The notes: generated by a model not told the origin, from the sequence alone. A stretch of DNA of 64,000 nt from Syngnathus acus (GCF_901709675.1 NC_051108.1:4808631-4872630); one strand, 5' to 3'; positions 32,117-44,621 are shown, counted from the first letter of the stretch. Translations and numbers: made by a program.

Positions 32117-35100
32117 CTACATCAGGAAGACATTTGCTATCCAAACAGTTGAGACAACAAACAGACTTGGCGTTGATGCTGGTGAATGGGAGGGCACCTT
32201 TTTGATCATCGGCACGTGGAGTTCACGCTCAGTGTCAGACGCTTGCAGAATGCGTCTGCCTATATTCACATTTTCACACCTCATACCACTGTAGAGAGAG
32301 GTCTGACTTGAAGCACACCTGAAAAGAAGCAGACGGTATAGAAATAATCCGGATCAAACATTTACCATCGCTCATAATAATGATTTGCATTATCATATCC
32401 AGGATTTTTTTTTTCTTTTCAAAACACCCCGTAAAATCGCTTACACACCTGCAGGAAGCTGTTCCATCTCTCTCCACACACACACCACCATTCAAACAAG
32501 GGTTGGGACGACAAGGGTCTGGGTAAGCAGATTTGGAAGCCCCCAAATTCATTTCTGCTGGATTCTTAGCATCTTTGTTTAGTGGGAGAGGTTTGACAGG
32601 CACTTCAGTCTTGATTAAATGTGTCAGATCTGTTGAGACAAATGAATAAAATTGATATTAATTTATTTTAATTATTTAATTATTAGACAAATTGTGCATC
32701 AAATTCATGTCATTACTAGAATTGCAAATTGTCTTCACTTTTAATAATATCTTTTTTTTAAATATTTGACCAGTTTTTACTCGTCTGATTTGAAAACGAG
32801 TTATTTGTCAGTTGGTTTTGTAGCTTTTACTGTATATAATATGAGGTGCTCATACATTTATTTGGGTTGACAGTCATAATGGCCCTCCGAAAGAAGCTAT
32901 GACTACAATGCGGCCCGCGACAAAAATGAGTTTGATTTAGATTTAGAGCATCAAATAATAAAACAGTGGACGTTTGAGATTATCACCATTAAAATCAGCA
33001 AAAATGATGAGGTCATTGTTTTTGATGAAGCTCCTTTTGTGGATTTGCTTGTGAGAAATAAAAGTTCTCCAGCCTCTTTCTCCACCCTGGTAACAGTTGC
33101 AATCAGCATTCCACACTGCACCAGACGTAGCTGTTGGTTTGCTCCAGCGCTCATCAACATCTACAAATGGCAAGAAATTGATTGACCACTCATTTGTAGT
33201 AATTTGGCATTGTCACATTAAATGCAAATGGATTAAAATATTTGTCATCTATGTTTGTATACCAAGTTCTTTAAATAAAAAAATCTTTGTTTTTGAGAAA
33301 CCAACTAAGCATGGCAGTATGCCCGTGAGTTTAGCCTACCAGTGGTAAAACTCCTTGTCGAGGACATCCTCATTTTAACATCAGGATCTTGGTCCATGAC
33401 GACAAATGTAACTTGTCGATTCTGGGCCGGCCACTGCATCACTACGTCGTTTTCACCACTGCAAAGGTAGAAAAACAAACCCACGTATTCTTGGTAGACA
33501 TTGTCTTTTCCATTTGGGTAAATGCTTATCCCAAACGAGTAGCCTTCATTGTTGTAAAAGCATGGACTTTTTACTGGACTGCCAGGTGGGGTGCTGGAAA
33601 GAAGTCCAGTAAAGTTGTGGATTTGCCAGATGGCATTGGGGCAAACAGTCTCACTAAGAGTGATATCATCGAGAGAGATGGCACCAGACGAGCTTTTTGA
33701 TCCTCTGATTCCTTGGAAGATATAGCGGAATTTTTGTGACATCTTGAGTGTTACATGGCTTATTTTCCAGGCATCATTTCCGTCACCTAAGAAGTAAACA
33801 AAGTTAAATCGATTTATGCATCATTTTCTACACCATAAAATCCAATACCTGTGATGGTGTGGATCTTCCTGACACTACGAACAGTCCCAGTTCCATCGTC
33901 CATCCGGACCCAAATCACTAATTTGTCCCCTGCTACTCCGCTCATCTTATAGAAGAACTGCAAGCACTGCTCATGTCTCTTGGGATAAAGAATGCGAGAC
34001 TCCAATAAGGCACTGTTTGTAGCATTACCAGTAGAAGTGTCAAACTTCATGAAGTAGCCAGAATCTTAAAGTGGACATAAAAAAAAAAAAAAGTTGTGAG
34101 AACTGTGTCAATTTGAATTGAGATGAGCCCAAAACATTTTTGTACCCTTGCATCGTCCTGCAAGCGTCTGATCTGGGTCAGCAGGAGTACTCAGCGTCTG
34201 GACCCAGTCTGTATTGTCATTCTCATTCTGGATCATTCCACAGATGTTGTTCAGTTCGAAAGAACATTGGTCCAGAAGTGTGTGTGTATTTGCTATTAAA
34301 AGACAAATGATATTATATACGTATCTATACCATGCCGGTCTAAGTCCGCTGCATCACATGACTCTTATCTCGTCAAAGGTTTATGAGCAGAGACATACCA
34401 CAGCTGTACATGTGGTTGAGCCTCGTGATATCCACAGCACTAAAATCCAGTCGTTGTCCGATAACATCATTAAAAAACGGAATGGTGGTAGTGATTGTCG
34501 GGATACTCTCATTCTTGTTGAAGGAAAGCGGCCTGTAGTGCATGATGGACTCATAATCATATGGGGTGTTCAGATCAGTGATGAAGTCATCGTCATACTT
34601 GTTGAAATTGTGCTCCATTCCTGTGAAGTAATAACATTGGTTATTTGATTTTTATTTTTTTACTCACCAATAATATATGATGTAGTACAATCACAAACTG
34701 ACGCATAACTGTGGTACCGTATTTTCCGGACTAGAAGGCGCACCTAAAAACCTCAAATTTGCTCAAAAGCCGACAGTGCGCCTTATACTCAGGTGCGCCT
34801 TATATATGGACCAAATTCCGGCCCGTAGGCCAAATGCGGCCCGCGTCTAAATTTAAACTGGCCCGAAGCATTGTGTCATAAAAGTTAATTAAAGTAAAAG
34901 TAAAGTAAGCTTTACATGTTTATTTTGTGTGTTGTGTGATATTAACATTACTGATATATTGTTTTCACTATTTCAAGTTATTATATTGTGATTGCATTAA
35001 TGGGGCGCCTTGTAGTCCGGTGCGCCTTATAGTCCGGAAAATACGGTATTTATTTGGCTAAATAAAGAGGTGTCAAGAAAAAACTTTCAAAGCAATAATA

Positions 35101-36183
35101 CTGCAAAATCATTGATAAATTGAAATTTCTGTTCAAACTAAAGGGCATACCTTCTTCAATTTGGTCCCACCATATGTTGACATAGTCGTCTCTGTCGGAA
35201 CGTGACTGTTCATGGTAAAAGCCAAGAGCGTGCAGGAGCTCATGCTCTACAATGGCCTTAGTGTCACATCGTGCCCCAATCGACACATTTTGTCCATATT
35301 TATCATCTCCAACAAACGACCAGCATCTAAATTTAAAAAAGGGGGGAAATTCTAAAAATCTTATTCGTACTGTAGTATTAGTTTATCACAACATTTAGCA
35401 GTTTGATGATTAAATGCATGACCCAAAGGTTATATAGTTTACCCAGAGAGCTTTGTAAAAGAGATGTAGCTTGCTTCTCCTTCATAAGGTTTGAAGTCCA
35501 CACAAGATCTTAAACGGTATTCCTCAAAAGCCTGGAGTATTACCCCTTTAGCATTCAACTCTACAACATTGGAAATCATAATTATAATATTTTAAATCAG
35601 AAGAAATATTTCTAGTATTGTTTGAGTAGCTCAACATACCTAATGAATCTGTTAAAATGTAAGGTATGGGGAACTTCCATCTCCTTGTTTCATCAAGGAT
35701 TGCATTTCTGGTGGACTGCAATGCAAAAAGCGAGAATTATGCTTTCTATTTTCATTTTAACCATATTAGCGACAATATACTTACATCACCACCAGCAATG
35801 TCTCCCTCAAAAAGATGCCTCAAGTCTAAAAATGTTGCGCAATGATGTCAATCAACAACGCTTGCAGCCACAGAAATTATATTGAACAACTGGAAGCGAT
35901 TACCTTTATTGATGTCTGGGATATCAACCCTGAGCTCACCATCATCTGCATTATCATCTGAAAAATAAATGTATGGATAGTACATTGAAGGGCTTGATCA
36001 TTGCATTGTCATGAACCAACCTGTTGTTGCTGGAGCAGTCTGCACCTAGCATAAAAATAAAACAGTTTAAGTCCAATATTGATGATTTTCTGGGTGCAAC
36101 TATAATTGAGATAAATTTACCTTTAAAACTGCCAAAATGACAATCAACAATCCAATCTTCCTCCAGCACACGTCAAAGCCCAT
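32117..36183 (-). CDS. mep1a: Meprin A subunit alpha-like astacin metalloprotease
   Basis: Zinc endopeptidase of the astacin family, secreted or membrane-bound. Exons in coding order: 36183-36121, 36045-36021, 35957-35904, 35825-35785, 35715-35640, 35560-35443, 35326-35151, 34620-34399, 34292-34146, 34064-33849, 33786-33340, 33160-32987, 32629-32449, 32318-32117; phases agree and give 713 residues. Signal peptide (1-21), propeptide ending DETRRW region, zinc motif [15 protein letters not shown] at 154-168, Met-turn SIMHY at 209-213, MAM domain from about 259 ([17 protein letters not shown]), MATH/TRAF domain from about 430, EGF-like domain at 626-661 with six Cys. All catalytic residues are present. 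[10 protein letters not shown] after the MATH domain resembles MEP1A rather than MEP1B. I see no RXKR furin site before the EGF domain, and the chain ends in a 16-residue hydrophobic run with no cytoplasmic tail. The neighbouring ADGRF genes match the mammalian MEP1A-ADGRF5 order. Confidence 0.93.
32690..32937. mobile_element. hAT-like non-autonomous element, truncated copy
   Basis: Matches the inner and right parts of the element at 2389 (CAGTTTTTACTCGTCTGATT, GGCCCTCCGAAAGAAGCTAT, GCGGCCCGCGACAAAAATGA) but lacks the left end. It lies in the intron before the EGF exon of meprin. Confidence 0.7.
34715..35048. mobile_element. Miniature inverted-repeat element, CCGGACTATAAGGCGCACC family, copy 3
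   Basis: Same ends as the copy at 13097, but the core is rearranged and carries a GGCCCGTAGGCCAAATGCGG insert. It lies in the meprin intron between the zinc-motif exon and the Met-turn exon. Confidence 0.8.
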
Positions 36184-37071
36184 CGTTATTTACTTGGTTC
36201 TGTGACGCTTGTGAAAATATCTTGTCCATGAAGAAATCAGCTGCGGAGGAACTTTGCTCGCCATAACGGAGCTTAATGGATAACTAATACTTTACACACC
36301 TTCTTAGCCTCGAGTGTTTCTGTTGACACTGCACATCATCTGATATGATTTTAACTATCCTGCTTAAAAAAATAAAACAACAATAATAATCCTCTCCATG
36401 TGTATCTATAACATTTCTTTATCTAAGATTCCATGCATGTAAGAATAATGTTTTCCTTCATTGGAACAACATCAGCCAAGTTTCGGTTTATTTTTTTAGT
36501 TTTGATATTCTTGTCTTTTTGCTGTGTTCTTTTTAACAAGCTAAACAAATTGTAAAAAAAACAAAAAACATACAGTACTCGATTGAAAGTTAATATTTTT
36601 ACAACAATAATTAATGTTATGGTTGTCAAGATCAGTCTTGGTCAGATAATAAATTTGAATACTTTTCTTGAGTGCTTGAATTCCCAGGTACCTAAAATGC
36701 TATCACCCTCTTTGTCCAGTTTTAAAACTCATTTGAAGACCCCATTTTATTGGTTTTCAACTGACTTTTTTGTTATTGTTCTACTACTGTATATTAATTT
36801 GTTTTAATTTACTGTCTTTATGGTTGTCCCATTGTTAGATGTACAGCTGCAGCCATTGTGAAATGCGCTAATTGTATGGTATGGTATGGTATGGTGTTTT
36901 ATTGTATTGTATTTTTGGCCTCTCATACCAAACTCTTGAACCATACTTTCTGAGAACCACCCATGTACACGATTGTTTACATTTGGTAAGCATCACAAGT
37001 TTATATTCATTTCCATCTCATTGTTTTTGTTGCCATATCATGAATCCAAGTGTTGTTGTCAACTGAGACAT
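36184..37071. other. Spacer between meprin and the chitinase-like gene
   Basis: Probably contains the meprin promoter and 5' leader (from 36184). A TATGG pentanucleotide run lies at 36878-36896. No exon recognised. Confidence 0.4.
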
Positions 37072-37077
37072 TTTATT
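37072..37077 (-). terminator. Possible polyadenylation signal of the chitinase-like gene
   Basis: AATAAA on the minus strand about 400 bp after the stop codon at 37476; no closer match was seen. Confidence 0.4.
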
Positions 37078-37475
37078 GAATTTTGTTCCACACAAACAGC
37101 TGAAGATCATCATGACTGTATGGTAACAACAGACGTGCACATCGCATTATCACCAGTAGATTAACGTCACCATTAATAAAACCCACAAATAATCCCAAAA
37201 TACCCCCTCAAACTTTGGTGAGCACAAACTGGAATGAGGCCTGATCATGTGTTACGTGTCGAAAATTGAAGCCAGTTTGCGCTTAAGTCTGACTTAAGAC
37301 AGTAGTTCCACCAATCAATGAATATAACTGTATCCATTCTTTTGATCACCAAAATTATGTATCCAATTCGTACGACAAGGAAATTTTGGGGTGAAATTAT
37401 GAAACCATTCCCCTGTGTTATATAAGTAATATGCTCCTTCACCGCAGTGCACGTCATCATAGAAAGGGAAGCTTT

Positions 37476-40400
37476 CTATTCAAGAATTATGTCATGGATA
37501 TGTTGGATGACAGGATAGTTCCCTTTACCACCCTTTCCATTGAAGTCATCCAGGTTCAGAGCCTTGACAATGACACCTCCATACGCACTGTTTTTGATGA
37601 AGTTGGCCTGGATGGGTAGCAAATTAAAAAAAAAAAGCTTTAACAGCAGAATGAGGGATAAAAAAAATAATAAAAATACTTGATATTTGACTACCTTAGC
37701 CTCAATGGTCTCAGCGCTGTCAAAGTAAACTTCCTTCCGTGGATCAGAGGATTCCTAAAATATTCAAATATAATATATACCGTAATTTTCGGACTATAAG
37801 TCGCACCGGAGTATAAGTCGCACCAGCCATAAAATGCCCAAAAAAGTGAAAAAAATCCATATATATGTATATAAATCGCTCCTGAGTATAAGTCGCCCCC
37901 CCACCCAAACTATGAAAAAAAACCGCGACTTATAGTCCGAAAATTACGGTATATAATATTGAATTTTGGACATCATGTTTTATCATAGGTTTGAATGGTC
38001 CAGTGTCATGTGATTTTACCGCAGATTTGGGAATGATCGCTTGGTTAGATCCATAACCATACGAAGCGATTCCCATGAGAAACTTTTCTTTTGGAACACC
38101 TGTGTTGGCAAAGAACTGCATCGTGTTTTTCTAAAATAAAAGGAAAACACACAAGGCCAGGAGAACAGAATTCAGAATTCTCAGGCAAGAGTTGTCCAAA
38201 AAACATCCCGCTGTCCATTTTGTTTTAGCAGCCAGTGATTTACCGTTTTTTTCCGTGTATAATGCGCCCCCATGTATAATACGCACCCTAAAAATGGCAT
38301 GTGGATGCTGGAAAAAAGCCTGTACCCATGTATAATACGCACCCAATTTTTTTTTTTTTTTTTTTTTTTTAAGTCCCAATGATCGTCACACACGCAGGGA
38401 GGCAATGGGTCCCATTTTTATAGTCTTTGGTATGGTCTTAACTAGGCTGGATGTATTTTTTTTTGTTGGCGTTGATTTCTCCGACTGCCCGTAAAGGCAC
38501 CACCGCAATCAGATGAAAAGAGAGGAAAGTGACGTGCGGACATGTGAAAAAGGCGGCTCTGTATGGGAGAGACGTTGAAGAGGAATAAAAACACCCTTGG
38601 AAACCAAAACTTGCCCCTCGTCGTGACTCGGAGCCGCAACAAATGTTTCGGATTTGTGTAGGGTACATTGTGACAGCAAACGAGCAGGTGATCGAGCAAG
38701 CGTCTGATACGAGAGCATTGCGTTCGTATGGAGCGTGTTTGAAGTGAACAGCAGAGACGAAAGGAACATGGCAAAGTGTTGTGAAATAAAATATTACCTG
38801 TAATACGCATTTTGTTATTTGCTGATTGTATTAAACTATCACATTCATTGTCAGTCAAGAAGAGAAGAGGACTATTATCCCTTCTTTGACGAAATGACCA
38901 GAGCACAGTACAAACACACTATTGTCGGTCAGTCCTGTTGTTGGTTTTGTTGTACCATGATTTTCTTAAAAAAAAAAAAAAAAAAAAAAAATTTAAAAAA
39001 AAAAAAATTTAAAAAAATTTGTACCCATGTATAATGCGCACCCCAGATTTTAGGACAATAAATTAGTTAAATTTTGCGCATTATACACGGAAAAAAACGG
39101 TATACTAAAAAGGCTGAATGAAGGACAAACAGCTTTTCAATGTAATTGTATTTATACATTATTTTAAAATTTGACACAGGCCACAATGTTATGTAAAAAA
39201 AATTGAATTATGGATAAAGTTTGATAGTCGTGCTTAATTACCGCATTAGGGAATTGTGCTTGACCATTACTGGACGATTGTCGGTCAAGGTCGAAGGACA
39301 TCACATAGAAGAAGTCCACGTATCTGTGGGTAAAACACACTTGAGTTATTGCCCGTCTTGGAATAAATGCAGCATTGTCAAAAAAATGATATTTGTGATT
39401 ACTTGGAAAGCTCTGAGAAGTCATAACTCTGGATGATGTCAGATTGTGCAGCGGAGATACTTAGACTGAGCTGTCGCTGGCCCAGCTCGCGTCTCAGTTC
39501 CTGCTCAGCAGAACACCGTCGTTAAGTCTTTGCTCCCATTTATAGAACAACAATATCAAGATCAAAAACCTGTATGAAGAAACTGAAGCGTTGCTTGATG
39601 TTTGGTTGACTGCTGATCGCCTCAGCTACCCACTTGATGTTTAGGCCATCAAAATTCCCAGCGACCAAATGGTCGATTACAGATGCGATGAAAATCTGCC
39701 GGTTTGGTGGTGTGAATCTGCGAAAAAAAGAGAGAGCTTTCTTGAAGCACAGCACGTGTTATGTGCTTCCAATCAAGTCTTCTTTTAAGTACTGTGGTTC
39801 CTTGATATTCCGGTTAGTTCCGTGACTTATTCAAAACGCTTGTCTCGCAAATCATCTATAACCCCACTGAAGTCAATGCAAATGCCATTGATCCGTTTCA
39901 AAAATGTATTTTTTTTAATAAACAAAAATAGCACTGTATATTAGTGTACTTTCTAAAAACATACAGTATTACATCATTTAAGGCATCGGTGTCAAACTCA
40001 AGGCCCGGGGGCCAGATACGGACCGCCACATCATTTTATGTGGCCTGCGAAGACAAATATTGCATTATTAAAATGACAAATTGTCTTTTTTTTTTTTTTA
40101 AATGGAGATATTGCTTGCAGTTTTTATTACCATTCATGTTTTTAAGAAATTTGAACAGTTTCTGATTTCAAAACTATTTACTCATCAGTTTGTTTTGTAG
40201 CCTATACTGTATAGAGAAGACGGTGGCAATCATAATGGCGCTCCGAAGGAAACTATGGCTACGATGCGGCCTGTGACAAAAATTAGTTTGACACCCCTGA
40301 TTTAAGGAAATTTAACAATGTTTTGTTTTCGTTATTATTTATTACTACAATTCAATTTATTGTTTAGCGACTTCTGATCTGCCCGGACAGCAAGCAAGTC

Positions 40401-41008
40401 TGGAATACAAGAAGGCCTCAATCTGTTTTGTGACTTACATCTGGCTTCCAGCAGTAGACAGATCGACTTCCAAAAAGGTTTGAAGCTCTGGATTTCTGTT
40501 GGAACAAAAATGTTTCTTGTTATTATTCAACATATTCAATAATAAAGCAAAAGGTGGTCAGATTCAGACCTTTTCTTTATTTCAGCGAAGGCTTGAAACT
40601 TGCTCTCGTCACAAGAGGTCAGGGAAACCGGCGTAGGCTTAAGGGAGCTGTAGATGATTTGGCTGCACAGCTGAGCATCGATGTCACGCAAAATATCAAA
40701 TGGGTTTGCGCCAATTTGATCCGAGGTGCTCTGATACACGCACGCCAGTTTTTTGGATGCCACACCTAAAACATGAAAATAACCAGCTGGAAATTAGTTT
40801 GTACGATCATATAAGATTTTCTGCTATCTACAAATCATCACAAGACATGAACTTACATGTGTCAGCAATGATGGCACACAGGCCTTGTAAAAAAATAAAA
40901 TAAAATTGACATATATTAAAACTTTTATGTAAAACAAGCTTGTCGAAACTTTTCAAAATATTACTTTCATTGGTGCACCTTACCTGCTAGAAGAATTAAC
41001 TTCTGCAT
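37476..41008 (-). CDS. Chitinase-like (GH18) secreted protein, catalytically dead and lacking the insertion domain
   Basis: Exons in coding order: 41008-40984, 40883-40857, 40765-40570, 40495-40439, 39717-39570, 39500-39403, 39323-39242, 38130-38020, 37754-37695, 37607-37476; phases agree and give 311 residues. The first exon (MQKLILLA) and the 57-nt fourth exon resemble vertebrate acidic chitinase genes. Recognisable parts: LACVYQSTSDQIGANPF, LCSQIIYSSL, NPELQTFLEVD, VDFFYVMSFDLD, TGVPKEKFLMGIASYGYG, YGGVIVKALNLDDFNGK. The family signature DGxDxDWE reads DGLNIKWV (residues 125-132): the second and third Asp and the catalytic Glu are gone. Between GIASYGYG and the VYFDSAETIEAK segment only about 18 residues remain where chitinases have a roughly 80-residue insertion domain. 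No chitin-binding tail. Probably a lectin-like or otherwise repurposed secreted protein; its ligand is unknown. The frame is intact, so it is not an obvious pseudogene. Confidence 0.85.
37778..37951. mobile_element. Miniature inverted-repeat element, TTCGGACTATAAGTCGCACC family
   Basis: Starts TACCGTAATTTTCGGACTAT and ends with its complement; CTATAAGTCGCACC-like motifs recur inside. It lies in the intron between exons 8 and 9 of the chitinase-like gene. Confidence 0.8.
38241..39102. mobile_element. Inverted-repeat element, TTCCGTGTATAATGCGC family
   Basis: Starts TACCGTTTTTTTCCGTGTAT and ends with its near complement; GTATAATGCGCNCCC and GTATAATACGCACCC recur near both ends. At 862 bp it is the longest of the TACCGT elements here. 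Its inner frames code nothing I recognise as a transposase. It lies in the intron between exons 7 and 8 of the chitinase-like gene. Confidence 0.75.
39984..40302. mobile_element. hAT-like non-autonomous element, copy 3
   Basis: Starts GGTGTCAAACTCAAGGCCCG and ends TTAGTTTGACACCCCTG, like the copy at 2389. It lies in the intron between exons 4 and 5 of the chitinase-like gene. Confidence 0.75.
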
Positions 41009-41119
41009 CTTGTTGCTACAAAAATCATAGAAAACAAAGCGGTCATTCCAAGTTGCATGACATTTTGATCAGTCAATCAGAAACATCCTTACTTTAAATG
41101 GAATGGTGGATGGAGAGTT

Positions 41120-41637
41120 ACCAAAGTATCTGAATGACTGAAAAACATACAAAGAAAAACAAGCAATGTGATGACAATATTCATTCAACACTGACAGAAA
41201 CTAAATCGGAGCAAATTTGGAAAAGTCAATCGAACAATTGCGTTTCTGAATTGTAAAATTACTGCAGATAAAAAATGGTTGTCCTCCCCATCATTTCAGT
41301 TGCCAATATTAGATGGGCACTGGTGGAGCGCCGACACCCTCATCCATCCAATTGAATTGCCTAATAAATCAACAGAACAAGTATGCGTCCATTTACTTAC
41401 CAGCTGGAAGAAAGCTGCGAGTGTTTCTCGGTGGAGAACTGATGCTTGAGTTGGAGATGTTGCCGAATTTATCTGGTACTGTAGCAGGGTTGGGCCATGG
41501 ACACATTGCTGAAGGAAGCATGACAATTGGTTCATGACTGCAAAGGGATCAATGGAATTTTTTAATTTCAAGTGGAGTTGACAATCAAAATTACTCTAAC
41601 CTTAACTGACTCAGCAACAAGCAACGAAAAGAAAGGA
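41120..41637 (-). other. Possible upstream exons or a very small secreted protein
   Basis: On the minus strand an ATG at 41637 opens MFLSFRCLLLSQL, a signal-like start, followed by a donor near 41595. An exon 41537-41400 lies between a good acceptor and CAGCTG|GTAAGT. They join in frame (SHEPIVMLPSAMCPWPNP...). A third piece near 41143 would end the frame quickly. These could be 5' untranslated exons of the chitinase-like gene or a separate short gene. No family recognised. Confidence 0.3.
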
Positions 41638-41821
41638 ACATTGTGTTTCACTTGAAACCAGGAAGGACGTAATTAAAGGTCGGACTCATTGTTAGGTTTT
41701 TTCGCTGACCGAACAAATTTCAAGAGAAGAGCAACAGCAAACAAACCACAAGTGAGACAGAATATTAAGTGTTTTCGCACGAGGAGTGCAGTACAGATAG
41801 CTTCACAACAATCTCACTGCA

Positions 41822-41829
41822 CTATATAT
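41822..41829 (-). promoter_or_regulatory. TATA-like box upstream of the chitinase-like gene
   Basis: GATATATAGT on the minus strand about 190 bp before the ATG at 41637 and 0.8 kb before the MQKLILLA start. It is the only TATA-like match seen at a fitting position, and is weak evidence on its own. Confidence 0.25.
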
Positions 41830-41837
41830 CTGTGTAC

Positions 41838-44390
41838 ACTCCCGCTCTTTTTATTTGGATTTGCCCTACCCACATTTGTGAGGCAAAAGCCCCTAAAAGG
41901 GGAGGGGGAACGCGTGTGGGCTTTGCCTCGTAAGGAAGAAATCACTAGGTGTTTACATACTGATAAGAACATGTGGAAAGAGGAATTTGAGTGGCCTGGA
42001 TAGAGAAGAAAACCTTTGACCTCTAGTCAAAACATAGCAAGGGATGCTTTACGACATTGTGTAGAATGGGACAAGCTAGGTTATTTATTACTGGATACAT
42101 ACATTCCGACATAATCCTACGATTAAGATAGTTTGGAAAACCCTGACAATGATGGTCACTTGTAGGTTCATCTGAGGTGCAAGACAGCAATGAGGCATGT
42201 TGTTTAACAAAGTGGTCTTTGTTAGAAAGGAACTGTCTCGGTAGATGTCTTCTTTTTGCTGAGTTGTCAGCTGGTCCTGCCTGACCCAGCTGTAACCTCT
42301 CTCCTGACCCAGCCGTAACTTTTCTCTTCTGTGGTACATCATAAAAACAGCAAGGCCAAACAGCAAGCATATATTGCAGTAATACTGCAGTAAAGCATTG
42401 ATTAGAGAACGCATGATAACATATATATACATTTTTCTAACACTCATGTTCTCATGAAAGTCCAAAAAAAAAAAAAGGCCCATCCGTGTACACACATCAC
42501 GCCTTGCATGTCTAATAAACTTTTTTGAGCCTCAAATGTACACATCCCAGAAATACTACGTTAGCATGTTTGCATTTTAAAAGATGTTTCGATGGTCAAT
42601 GCAGAGACAGGAATTGATTCATTTGAGTTACACATAAAATGGATCCCTGAAATTCACAATTTGCCACCAATGGACACCTATTAGCTCATTTTTTCCCCCC
42701 AAAGTATAAATCATTATAATTATTATATTTTTTAACTCTTATGGTTTGGTGGTGCAAGCCTTGTGTGGTACCCAAACGAGAATTAAATACAAATGATTAA
42801 TTAAGCTACGCATACCAGCATTTATTTTTTATTGCATTTACCTTACAAGTAGTAGTCAAGGAAAGTGCTTTTAATGTTTCTATATTTAAAGGAGAAGTCA
42901 GTCTCCAAATTTTCTTTGTGATGATATTTCCTGTGCAGCCCAACTGGGAATCGAGTGCACAAGTTAGCAAGTAAGTAGCAACTCTCTTTTTAACATGAAA
43001 TTACTTGTAACTGAACAGCATGTGATTACATTCACTTTTGCATTCACAGCAGAGCGATTGAGTCCCGAAATGCCCGGCAAGCATCTTGCAAGCTCATGAT
43101 GAACTGAGCATTTGTCCACCTTCGCCAAAAACGCAGACATCATGGCAGCCAAGAAAAAGATTAAAACTGAATACAATCACTCTGAATGCCTCCGCACACA
43201 CCCATTTGGTCTTCCTGTTAAGGCCAAAATGTCAAGACATAATAGACCCTATTATGTGTTAATTGTAATTAATTCATTTCCTGGCGCTAACACCTCGTGG
43301 CAAACTGCAAATGTTTTACAATGGTCAATCCTTTGTTTTCTCCGCTTAGAAAATAGCAACAAGTCTGAGCAAATCGGTCTATCAGACCCTGGATTTTCAG
43401 AGTTTCTTACTATTGCAATGCCAAAGTTTGCATTGTATATGAGATAATACCTCATCCACCTTCACCTCAAATGCACAGACGTCGATAACTGTCAACTCAT
43501 TTGAGCATTGTCTCAGCTATTTGTTAGACTTGAATACACGCAACACACACCCAGTTAGTCTTTTTCTGTTGTCTTCACTTCACTTCGGTCACATCTATTG
43601 CAACATGTGAATTATTGCCTGTCCTGACCCTTACGATGAAAAATGGCAACCACATATTGAATTTTATTATAGCGAGATATTTTAAGGCTTTCTCACGCTT
43701 CCTACATTTTTACGAACCTTTCTGAGAAATTGGGGAGCACGATATTGAAAAAACATGCGCTATGCAATATGGTTGTTTAATACGGTATAGCGATATTGTA
43801 AAATTTAATATGTACGACAAAATATGAATTGGAGGTGCCACTTGGGGCCTCCATCCTCACGTTGTACACCGTAGTTTTGCCAAGTTTGAAGATGGGTGGT
43901 TTTAAAAAGCTGGTGAGTGGTATGGGTTGGTCACACACTGACCACCCGTGGAGCGAACACATTTGGATCTTACAAGAGCTGGTACAAAATGTTTATGATC
44001 GCGTAGGTGTGCACTTGTTTAACTTGGGCCTATTTTGCATCATGGACTATTTTTTGAGCGTCAAATCATGCCAAGCTACTCGTAAAGCATCGATTGTGAA
44101 TGACAGACAGTGCTGATGTCACTTACACAATTATTAGGAGAACTTGCAACATTGTCTTTATGGAAAAAGTGAAGGGCGACATGGTGAGAGAACGTTTGTA
44201 TTAAAATGAAGTTGTTTGCATGCTTCTTCTCTTCACATCTCTTTATTTGATTTCTGCCAGAGGCGTAACATTAAAACATAGACCCTGAAAATTTTAGAGT
44301 AAAAAATTATCATGCAGCACTTGAGTGCAGCAAAAAAAAAACTTTCCTTATTCTTGCCATTCATTTTCTTCCACCGAGTGAAACGAACAT
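41838..44390. other. Spacer without a recognised gene
   Basis: Several short open frames but none with a family match, a signal of coding bias or consistent splice sites. No large repeat noticed. Confidence 0.45.
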
Positions 44391-44393
44391 AAT

Positions 44394-44530
44394 AGTAAGC
44401 CAGAATGTCGTAATTATGCAGCCACACAAGCACCCTTAATAATATTTAATCGTTTGTCAGCACTAATTTGAAAAGGGTAAAGCGCAATTAATACCTGACA
44501 CATCTATTGACATTTATCTGCTGAAACTGG
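44394..44530. repeat. 137-bp direct repeat, left copy
   Basis: Closely matches 46240-46376 in the same orientation (AATTATGCAGCCACACAAGC..., ATTTATCTGCTGAAACT), with roughly a dozen differences. The LINE lies between the two copies. Confidence 0.85.
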
Positions 44531-44621
44531 ACCAAGAAGGAAAGGCTTTAGGGGAAACATTCCACCTTCATTTCGTCAAGTGAGGACAGTCACACGGTGT
44601 TCTCAGTCCCGCTCTGAACTC

